Below, one piece after another: positions 1 to 5,016 of a stretch of 5,980 bases of DNA. The position numbers were made by a program, and so were the translations under genes. The stretch's first letter is position 1. Each line of letters opens with the position of its first letter. The notes beneath the pieces were generated by a model that saw nothing but the letters and a program-made list of their open reading frames with translations, was not told the DNA's origin and ran no database searches. Source of the DNA: Lachnospiraceae bacterium UBA1201 (lineage in GTDB: Bacteria; Bacillota; Clostridia; Lachnospirales; Lachnospiraceae); assembly GCA_002309675.1 (NCBI GenBank), contig DBXX01000026.1:1-5980 (forward strand). The letters are read 5' to 3'.

Positions 1-108
1 CCCGGAAACATCGTGATCATGCATGCAGCCGGAGCGAATGTGGCAGGACAGGTAGCCAGTGCGGTAGCCGGCGGTATCGTCATCAAGCTCGTGCTTGGTA
101 TGCTGTAG
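1..108 (+). CDS. Sodium-translocating decarboxylase subunit beta, C-terminal end (partial)
   Basis: Frame 1 is open from the window edge to TAG at 106-108 and gives 35 residues that include NIVIMHAAGANVAGQVASAV. This matches the conserved last membrane segment of the OadB/GcdB/MmdB family, which typically has a VIMHA..PNVAG..GSAVAAG pattern. In that family the beta subunit is the multi-spanning membrane protein that decarboxylates carboxybiotin and exports Na+. The 5' part lies outside the window, so the substrate (oxaloacetate, methylmalonyl-CoA or glutaconyl-CoA) cannot be decided. The stop codon lies inside the AGGAGG ribosome binding site of the next small gene, so the two are probably translationally linked. 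The family assignment rests on a short stretch but a characteristic one. Confidence 0.8.
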   Translation, partial: PGNIVIMHAAGANVAGQVASAVAGGIVIKLVLGML

Positions 109-118
109 GAGGTGCGCT

Positions 119-352
119 ATGAACGTATTATCATCCCTTGTTTTATTATCACAGGACGTAACGAATGTTGCGGCTACAACCGAAAAGCCTACGCACGTTC
201 AGATGGAGCAGGGCGAAGTCATCACAAAGTCATTTGAACTGATGGGTAAGGGACTGATCGGTATCTTTGTAACGATCATTATCATAATGATCTGTGTATT
301 TATTCTGACATATCTGGCTAAAAGAAAAACCACAGAAAAAACTGAAAAATAA
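119..352 (+). CDS. Small single-span membrane protein, OadG-like decarboxylase gamma subunit
   Basis: This is a 77-residue protein. ATG at 119 is chosen because AGGAGG at 107-112 lies six bases upstream; the frame is open further upstream to a TTG at 95, but that has no such support. The first 11 residues are mildly hydrophobic, residues 12-42 are polar, residues 43-66 (GKGLIGIFVT followed by a run of Ile and Val) form one transmembrane helix, and the tail is short and Lys-rich. Size, single helix, the G.GLIGIFVT start of the helix and position directly after a beta subunit fit the OadG family, whose members help assemble the Na+ pump in the membrane. OadG proteins are short and diverge quickly, so similarity alone is weak and context carries much of the call. 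An unrelated small membrane protein remains possible. The gene is followed by a terminator, so it ends the decarboxylase operon. Confidence 0.65.
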   Translation: MNVLSSLVLLSQDVTNVAATTEKPTHVQMEQGEVITKSFELMGKGLIGIFVTIIIIMICVFILTYLAKRKTTEKTEK

Positions 353-357
353 AGTGC

Positions 358-409
358 ACGTACGCAGATCCGGGTCGCAAAAGGCGGCAGGATCTGCGAC
401 GTTTTGTTT
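358..409 (+). terminator. Rho-independent terminator after the decarboxylase operon
   Basis: CGCAGATCC at 363-371 pairs perfectly with GGATCTGCG at 390-398. Past one bulged A (362), 358-361 pairs with 399-402, which extends the stem to 13 pairs. The 18-base loop may hold a small inner CGC/GCG stem. A TTTTGTTT tract follows at 402-409. The stem begins six bases after the stop of the OadG-like gene, which is the expected place for an operon end. Confidence 0.85.
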
Positions 410-569
410 ACGGCTGAAACCCGAAGAGGAAAAATGCCGAAAGTGTTAACATGTGACTATTTTCGAAATCGATTAAGTTGCGAGAAAAACTGCAAAAATT
501 GTGAAAGATTGTAAAAATTAAACAGGGCTTCGAGCAGTTTGACTAAAAAATCAACTGAAATCAAAGGTG

Positions 570-603
570 TGGGGCATAGGTTCGTTATACAGGAAGTGCC
601 CCA
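570..603 (+). other. Inverted repeat (7 bp) in the leader region
   Basis: TGGGGCA at 570-576 is the exact reverse complement of TGCCCCA at 597-603, with a 20-base spacer. It is GC-rich in an AT-rich stretch, so it is not just a by-product of base composition. No T-tract follows, so it is not an intrinsic terminator. It could be an RNA stem or a protein-binding site; function unknown. Confidence 0.4.
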
Positions 604-638
604 AATATGAATGAAATGTGAAAAAACCATGAACGGAG

Positions 639-668
639 CAAAGTTTGGGCGAAAAATCGCAAACTTTG
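639..668 (+). other. Bulged 12-bp hairpin in the leader region
   Basis: CAAAGTTT (639-646) pairs with AAACTTTG (661-668), and GCGA (649-652) pairs with TCGC (657-660). Together they give a 12-pair stem closed by an AAAA tetraloop, with a two-base GG bulge on the 5' side (647-648). No T-run follows on the + strand, so this is not a terminator in that direction. If transcribed it would be a stable, defined RNA element; as DNA it could be an operator. Its role is unknown. Confidence 0.5.
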
Positions 669-731
669 AGAAGCACAAGTTCGGGTTATGGTGTAAAATG
701 ACAATGTAGCGTGAGGGAATGAGTTCTCTTT

Positions 732-759
732 TTGTGCGATTATAACAAAACGGTATGAT
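732..759 (+). promoter_or_regulatory. Candidate sigma-A promoter for the transporter operon
   Basis: TATGAT at 754-759 matches the -10 consensus at five of six positions. The -35 is poor: TTGTGC at 732-737 with a 16-base spacer, or TTTGTG at 731-736 with 17. Transcription would start near 766 and give a leader of roughly 120 bases before the ATG at 885, including the hairpin at 835-855. A weak -35 would fit a promoter needing an activator, but that is inference. No better -10/-35 pair was seen between 760 and 884. Promoters further upstream in the region are not excluded. Confidence 0.4.
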
Positions 760-834
760 CGATACGGGTTGGGGCGCATAGCACCCGGTCACTGATCCCT
801 AGAGAAAAAAGAGAAAATTACCACTCACAGCATT

Positions 835-855
835 TCCGAAGTAAGATACTTCGGA
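835..855 (+). promoter_or_regulatory. Perfect hairpin/palindrome in the 5' leader of the binding-protein gene
   Basis: TCCGAAGTA at 835-843 is exactly reverse-complementary to TACTTCGGA at 847-855, with an AGA triloop (844-846). It ends 16 bases before the AAGGAGG ribosome binding site (872-878) and 29 bases before the ATG. No T-tract follows. As RNA it could stabilise the 5' end of an abundant mRNA; as DNA its two-fold symmetry would suit a repressor operator. The sequence does not distinguish these. Confidence 0.5.
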
Positions 856-884
856 CAATTCTTAACTATTTAAGGAGGAAAAAA

Positions 885-2282
885 ATGGTTAAAAAGAATT
901 TAACTAAGGTTGCAGCTCTTGGTATGATTTCTGCTATGGCAGTTACCTCCATGTTTGGTTGCTCCAAGGACGACAAGGATCCGACAAAGGCAACTAACGC
1001 AGGCGACGACAACAAGCCCGTTTCCGGTGAGAAGACAGAAATCAACGTTTATGCTTTCACAAAAGAGGTTCCGAACATGTTCAACAAATATGTTTCGACT
1101 CACCCCGATTTCGCTGCAAAGTATAAGCTGAAGTTTACTCAGGTAACCACAGATAACGGTGCTTACCAGAGCGCTCTGGATGCTGCACTTCAGGATGACG
1201 GTGCTCCTAACCTTTACATGGCTGAGGCAGCTTTCGTTAAGAAGTACACCACAGGTTCTGCTTCTAAGTATGCTTGCACATACGAAGAACTCGGTATCGA
1301 CGTAGAGCAGAAGATCAAGGATGCTGGTATCGCTCAGTACTCCGCTGATATCACCAGAAGAGACGGCAAGGTTGTTGCTCTTGGTTATCAGGCAAACGGC
1401 GGTGCTTTCATTTACAACCGTGACGTAGCTAAGGACGTATTCGGCGATGATAAGCCCGAGACCGTTCAGGCTGCTATGGGTACATCATGGGATAGTTTCT
1501 TTGAAGTAGCTGAGAAGTGTAAGGCTAAGGGCTACTGTATCGTATCCGGTGATGGTGATATCTGGCACGCAATCGAGAACAGCTCCGATAAGGGCTGGGT
1601 TGTAGATGGCAAGCTGTACATCGATCCTAAGAGAGAGAAGTTCTTCGATTACTCCATGAAGTTGAAGGAGAACGGCTACCACAACGATACTCAGGACTGG
1701 CAGGAAGGCTGGTTCGCAGATATGGCTGAGATCGGTCCCAAGAAGGTTCTTGGTTTCTATGGTCCCGCTTGGTTGATCAACTACACCATGCATGATCACT
1801 GTGGTGATACCGCAGGTCACTGGGGCGTATGTAAGCCGAACATCGGTTTCTTCTGGGGCGGCACATGGCTTGTTGCTAACAAGAACGTTCTCGGCGACGA
1901 GAAGCTTAAGGCTGGTGTTAAGGAGCTCATCGAGTGGGTAACCCTTGATACATCCAATGATGGTCTTCAGTATCAGTGGGCTAACGCTACATTCGACTAT
2001 CCGGAGCCTAGCGATACAAAGGATGTTGTTGCATCTAGCGTAGTTATGGGCAAGTCCGATGGTAAGATGGACTTCTTAGGTGGCCAGGATGCATTCCCTG
2101 TATTCATCGAGGGTTGTGCATACGCTAAGGGCGACAACCTCACCGAGTATGATGAGAAGATCAACAACTTCTACAGAGACGCTGTTCGTTCTTACACCAG
2201 CGGTGAGAGCAGCAAGGAAGAAGCTATCAAGTGGTTCAAGCAGCAGGTTAAGGATACTTTTGAGACCATTACTGTTGAATGA
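885..2282 (+). CDS. Carbohydrate ABC transporter substrate-binding lipoprotein (CUT1 type)
   Basis: This 465-residue protein is the extracellular sugar-binding part of the importer encoded downstream. ATG at 885 has AAGGAGG at 872-878, six bases away. It begins with a lipoprotein signal: Lys-rich start, hydrophobic residues 9-24 and a lipobox ending MFGC, so Cys26 should be lipidated. Phe before the Gly is slightly unusual. Residues 27-50 are a polar Asp/Lys/Thr/Asn linker. The mature part starts with EINVYAFTKEVPN and carries typical family-1 solute-binding features, including GAPNLYMAEAAFVKKY (106-121), GGAFIYNRD (172-180), LGFYGPAWLINY (289-300) and FFWGGTWLVANKN (322-334). Length is normal for the family. 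Many Trp and Tyr residues in the second half suit stacking against sugar rings, but the ligand cannot be predicted. Codon choice is strongly biased (AAG, GCT, GTT, AAC, TAC), more than in the permease genes, as expected for a highly expressed gene. A terminator-like hairpin follows. Confidence 0.93.
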   Translation: MVKKNLTKVAALGMISAMAVTSMFGCSKDDKDPTKATNAGDDNKPVSGEKTEINVYAFTKEVPNMFNKYVSTHPDFAAKYKLKFTQVTTDNGAYQSALDAALQDDGAPNLYMAEAAFVKKYTTGSASKYACTYEELGIDVEQKIKDAGIAQYSADITRRDGKVVALGYQANGGAFIYNRDVAKDVFGDDKPETVQAAMGTSWDSFFEVAEKCKAKGYCIVSGDGDIWHAIENSSDKGWVVDGKLYIDPKREKFFDYSMKLKENGYHNDTQDWQEGWFADMAEIGPKKVLGFYGPAWLINYTMHDHCGDTAGHWGVCKPNIGFFWGGTWLVANKNVLGDEKLKAGVKELIEWVTLDTSNDGLQYQWANATFDYPEPSDTKDVVASSVVMGKSDGKMDFLGGQDAFPVFIEGCAYAKGDNLTEYDEKINNFYRDAVRSYTSGESSKEEAIKWFKQQVKDTFETITVE

Positions 2283-2320
2283 TTATCTGCTAACTGAATA
2301 AAAGTTGCAGTCAGCCAGTG

Positions 2321-2355
2321 AGGGTAAGCAGTTTCGGCTGCTTACCCTTACTTTT
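2321..2355 (+). terminator. Partial terminator / processing hairpin between binding protein and permease
   Basis: AGGGTAAGCAG (2321-2331) pairs perfectly with CTGCTTACCCT (2338-2348), giving an 11-pair stem with a six-base TTTCGG loop, followed by TTACTTTT (2348-2355). The T-tract is interrupted, so read-through into the permease genes is likely. Hairpins in this position of sugar ABC operons are known to raise binding-protein mRNA over permease mRNA, by partial termination or by blocking 3' decay; that role is inferred here. Confidence 0.7.
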
Positions 2356-2362
2356 ATGAAGA

Positions 2363-2369
2363 AAGGAGG
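2363..2369 (+). promoter_or_regulatory. Ribosome binding site deciding the TTG start of permease 1
   Basis: AAGGAGG lies nine bases before TTG at 2379. The ATG at 2356 reads only MKKGGATP before a stop and has no ribosome binding site of its own. The next in-frame Met of the permease is residue 105, inside the second membrane segment. TTG is therefore the best start. Confidence 0.75.
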
Positions 2370-2378
2370 GGCTACTCC

Positions 2379-3437
2379 TTGAAGTCTCTTGAAAACGAAC
2401 AAGAAGCCGTGAACGAAATCAGTACTGTTATAACGGATCCGCCTGTCAAACGCAGAAGACTCAATCATAATGCGTTCGGTTATATTTTCAGTATACCTTT
2501 CGTTGTTATCTATCTTGTTTTTCACTTATACCCGACAGTTTATACGATCTTTCTCAGTTTCACTAATGCCTTGGGCTTGGATCAGGAAAAGGTCAGCGTT
2601 TTAACCAGCGATATTTTTGCGAACTACAAAAAGATCCTGGGTAACCTGACTTTCCGCGAAGGCTTCGTTAATACGTTCCTGATCTGGATCATGAACTTCA
2701 TTCCGCAGATGCTTCTCGCACTTCTTCTTACGGCATGGTTTACACGCCATCGTAATAAGATTCGCGGACAGGGCTTCTTTAAGGTTGTCTTCTACATGCC
2801 CAATATTATCACGGCGGCATCGGTTGCACTCCTTTTTGCTACTCTGCTCGGATATCCTACAGGTCCGGTCAATGACCTTATGGTTAAGAGTGGAATTTTT
2901 ACCGAATCATACAACTTCATGAATAATAAGACGATCGCACGTATTGTCGTTGCATTTATTCAGTTCTGGATGTGGTATGGTTATACGATGATTATCCTGA
3001 TCTCCGGTGTTTTGGGTATTAACCCTGAGATCTTTGAGTCGGCAGACGTTGACGGCGCGAGTGAATTTAAGACATTTATTCACATCACACTCCCGAACCT
3101 GAAGCCGATCATGCTCTACACACTGGTTACATCCCTGATCGGTGGTATCACCATGTACGATATCCCGAAATCTATCACCGACGGTATGGGTGCACCTCGT
3201 AACGCAACTCTTACGAATACGATGTTTATCTATAACCAGGTATTCGGCGGTTCCTACAGTTACAAGAACGCATCTGCCGCAAGTATGTTGATATTCCTCG
3301 TGATCCTTGTACTGTCCGCATTTGTATTCCTTATGTTGACCGATAAGGATGAGGCACGTGAGAAGAAAGAAAATAAGAGACGTATGAAAGAATTCAGACG
3401 TGCTCAGAAACTCAATCAGCAGGGAGGTGCATTCTGA
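2379..3437 (+). CDS. Carbohydrate ABC transporter permease 1 (MalF/LplB/UgpA-like)
   Basis: This 352-residue inner-membrane protein forms one half of the sugar channel. Translation most likely starts at TTG 2379, behind AAGGAGG at 2363-2369. A charged N-terminus with RRR (25-27) is followed by six likely membrane segments, roughly 34-60, 96-120, 134-158, 186-212, 243-262 and 302-320. The cytoplasmic EAA loop, which docks on the ATPase, is clear: ESADVDGASEF...ITLPN at 220-240, with the usual Gly and LP. HLYPTVYTIFLSFTN (49-63) near the first helix is typical of LplB/YesP-type permeases. The protein ends in an unusually long Lys/Arg/Glu-rich tail (about 322-352). It overlaps the next permease by one base (TGATG), so the two should be made in equal amounts. 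No ATPase gene is present nearby. Substrate unknown. Confidence 0.92.
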   Translation: MKSLENEQEAVNEISTVITDPPVKRRRLNHNAFGYIFSIPFVVIYLVFHLYPTVYTIFLSFTNALGLDQEKVSVLTSDIFANYKKILGNLTFREGFVNTFLIWIMNFIPQMLLALLLTAWFTRHRNKIRGQGFFKVVFYMPNIITAASVALLFATLLGYPTGPVNDLMVKSGIFTESYNFMNNKTIARIVVAFIQFWMWYGYTMIILISGVLGINPEIFESADVDGASEFKTFIHITLPNLKPIMLYTLVTSLIGGITMYDIPKSITDGMGAPRNATLTNTMFIYNQVFGGSYSYKNASAASMLIFLVILVLSAFVFLMLTDKDEAREKKENKRRMKEFRRAQKLNQQGGAF

Positions 3438-4351
3438 TGACATTGATTATGGATAATAACAACGCTACGCCGGAAGTTGCACCTATGATGGAAGAGAGCA
3501 GACCGAAGAAAAAGAAGAAGGCCATCGTCTTTAAGATCATTGCGTATGCAGTATGTATTTTCCTTACGATCTTGAGCATTTTCCCTTTCTGGATAATGTT
3601 CATTAATGCAACGAGAAATTCTCCGGAGATCACAAGCCACGGTGTTGCGTTGCTTCCTTCGAACCACTTGACGGAAAATATCGATTACATCACTAAAGAT
3701 GGTGATTTCAATGCAATGCGAGGCTTCATCAACTCCCTCATCATTGCTGTCGGATCGACGCTATGTACGATCTACTTCTCGACAATGACCGCATATGCTT
3801 TGGTTGCATATGAGTGGAAGTTAAAGAACGCATTCTTTACGTTCATCATGGCTATCCTAATGATCCCTGCGCAGCTGACAGGTATCGGTTTCTACAAGTT
3901 CATGTATAAGATCAATCTCGTCGGAAGTTTCATTCCGTTGATCCTTCCCAGTATCGCTGCCGCCGGAACAGTATTCTTTATGCGGCAATACATGAAACCG
4001 TCTCTTCCTATGGAGATCCTGCAGTCCGCTCGTATCGACGGCGCCGGAGAGATCCGTATTTTCCATACCATCGTGCTTCCTCTTATGAAGCCGGCTATGG
4101 CTACGCAGGCCATCTTCGCATTTGTAACCAGCTGGAACCAGCTGTTCATGCCTCAGATGCTGCTCCTTCGTGATAAGACGAAGTACACCATGCCTATGAT
4201 GGTCAGCCTCCTCCGAGGAGACATTTACAAAACTGAGTACGGTGCGATCTATGTCGGTCTCGCCATGACGGTTTTGCCGTTGTTCGTAGTTTATTTCCTC
4301 CTGTCTAAGTACATCATTGCCGGTGTTGCTTTAGGCGGTGTTAAGGGTTAA
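3437..4351 (+). CDS. Carbohydrate ABC transporter permease 2 (MalG/LplC/UgpE-like)
   Basis: This 304-residue protein is the partner channel subunit. ATG at 3437 overlaps the stop of permease 1 as TGATG and sits behind GGGAGGTG (3422-3429). A second in-frame ATG at 3449 is less well placed. The cytoplasmic N-terminus has KKKKK (24-28). Likely membrane segments lie near 32-57, 97-122, 131-150, 160-182, 218-238 and 271-290. The EAA loop reads LQSARIDGAGEIRIF...IVLP at 195-215. The ending KYIIAGVALGGVKG is the classic C-terminus of MalG-type sugar permeases (..GLT.GAVKG). Length and topology are normal for CUT1. Together with permease 1 and the binding protein it makes an importer that lacks only its ATPase, presumably a shared MsmK/MsmX-type protein encoded elsewhere. 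Confidence 0.93.
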   Translation: MTLIMDNNNATPEVAPMMEESRPKKKKKAIVFKIIAYAVCIFLTILSIFPFWIMFINATRNSPEITSHGVALLPSNHLTENIDYITKDGDFNAMRGFINSLIIAVGSTLCTIYFSTMTAYALVAYEWKLKNAFFTFIMAILMIPAQLTGIGFYKFMYKINLVGSFIPLILPSIAAAGTVFFMRQYMKPSLPMEILQSARIDGAGEIRIFHTIVLPLMKPAMATQAIFAFVTSWNQLFMPQMLLLRDKTKYTMPMMVSLLRGDIYKTEYGAIYVGLAMTVLPLFVVYFLLSKYIIAGVALGGVKG

Positions 4352-4353
4352 TT

Positions 4354-5016
4354 ATGGCTCAGTACAAAGAAGGTACGCCTTTTGGCATTATCATGCGGGC
4401 CCTGGGTGATCTGATCACCCTGAACATTATGTGGCTCGTGTGTTCGGCTCCGGTGGTAACACTCGGAGCATCTACGACCGCTATGGTATCTACGATGTTT
4501 AAACGTCGCAGGTACCATGGCGTTCCTGTCATTAAGACATTTATTAAAGAATTCGGAAAGAACTTTCGAAAAGCTACGATCATCAATCTGGTGTTTTTGG
4601 CGCTGGTCGCCATCGCAGTCGGAGATTACATCTTTGTATTCTCGCAGGCAACCGGGGCGGTCTACTACCTGTATTTAGGTGTCGCATCCGTCGCCGCGAT
4701 CTCGGCGCTCCTGATATTGACCTTTGCGTATGCCCAGCTTTCCGTATTTGAAAACAAAGTTAAAAACTACATCAAGAATTCATTTATTCTGGCGGTGATC
4801 GCACCGGGGCGTCTGCTTCAGTGTTGGATCTATTTCCTGATCCCGTGGGGCATTTTGTTCTTAGTATGGCATCCGTTTGACTTTCTGGTTTATTTCGGAG
4901 CCTTTTATCTGATCTGGGGTATTTCCGGACCGGCCTATCTTTCGGTCATGGTACTCGAGAAAGTATTCGCCCGCTTCGGATATGAGAAGGAGCCGGACGA
5001 ACCGGTAGATAAATGA
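4354..5016 (+). CDS. DUF624 (YesL-like) membrane protein
   Basis: This is a 220-residue integral membrane protein. ATG at 4354 follows the previous stop by two bases, with a modest AAGGG at 4343-4347. The N-terminal signature NIMWLVCSAPVVTLGASTT (24-42) is diagnostic of the DUF624/YesL family, which typically has N..WL.CS.PVVT.GAST.A. About five hydrophobic segments are visible: 20-40, 75-97, 101-126, 142-168 and 172-195. A basic loop with KRRR follows the first, and the tail is acidic. In Bacillus and Clostridia these proteins are routinely encoded beside LplB/LplC-type sugar permeases (for example yesL in the rhamnogalacturonan operon), but their function is not established. An accessory role in assembly or control of the importer is a guess from context. 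The stop overlaps the next frame as ATGA. Confidence 0.88.
   Translation: MAQYKEGTPFGIIMRALGDLITLNIMWLVCSAPVVTLGASTTAMVSTMFKRRRYHGVPVIKTFIKEFGKNFRKATIINLVFLALVAIAVGDYIFVFSQATGAVYYLYLGVASVAAISALLILTFAYAQLSVFENKVKNYIKNSFILAVIAPGRLLQCWIYFLIPWGILFLVWHPFDFLVYFGAFYLIWGISGPAYLSVMVLEKVFARFGYEKEPDEPVDK

Larger units (their letters stand above)
410..884 (+). other. Long non-coding, purine-rich leader region upstream of the sugar-binding protein
   Basis: No credible gene was found on either strand of these 475 bases. The + strand is rich in A and G with many A-runs. Inverted repeats seen are: CAGTT-t-GA/TCAACTG at 535-557 with an A-rich loop; TGGGGCA/TGCCCCA at 570-603; a bulged 12-pair hairpin at 639-668; a wobble-containing hairpin at 713-730 followed by a few T's; CGGGT/ACCCG at 765-787; and a perfect hairpin at 835-855. 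The 10-mers ATTGTGAAAG and ATTGTAAAAA stand in tandem at 498-517. The region lies between a terminator and a gene with a strong ribosome binding site, so it must hold the promoter and 5' leader of the transporter operon. I do not recognise a known riboswitch, T-box or small RNA class in it. Confidence 0.6.

Noticed and set aside
446..476. TTAACA (446-451) as a -35 box for an upstream promoter
   Set aside because: The only -10-like partner (GATTAA at 471-476) is poor and 19 bases away. Too weak to list as a feature.
491..517. A-rich tandem repeat ATTGTGAAAG/ATTGTAAAAA as a CRISPR or iteron
   Set aside because: There are only two imperfect copies with no spacers, in AT-rich sequence; this is insufficient for any repeat system.
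694..699. TAAAAT as a -10 box
   Set aside because: The nearest -35-like hexamer (TTGAGA at 666-671) is 22 bases away, outside the usable spacing range.
457..792. Minus-strand open frame of 111 codons in the leader region
   Set aside because: It starts at GTG without a good ribosome binding site, has an odd Phe/Asn/Cys-rich composition with no recognisable domain, and runs across several inverted repeats. The purine-rich + strand explains the lack of stops.
410..884. T-box, SAM, cyclic-di-GMP, RNase P or tmRNA element in the leader
   Set aside because: None of the conserved core motifs of these RNAs that I know (for example the T-box GGTGGNACCGCG) was found.
2356..2382. Mini-frame MKKGGATP before permease 1 as a leader peptide
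   Set aside because: It has no ribosome binding site ahead of its ATG and no run of regulatory codons. Its middle is the ribosome binding site of the permease, which explains the sequence.
2907..3443. Minus-strand open frame of 178 codons inside permease 1
   Set aside because: It is entirely antisense to a clear permease gene, has no family resemblance and no supported start; it reflects the codon bias of the real gene.
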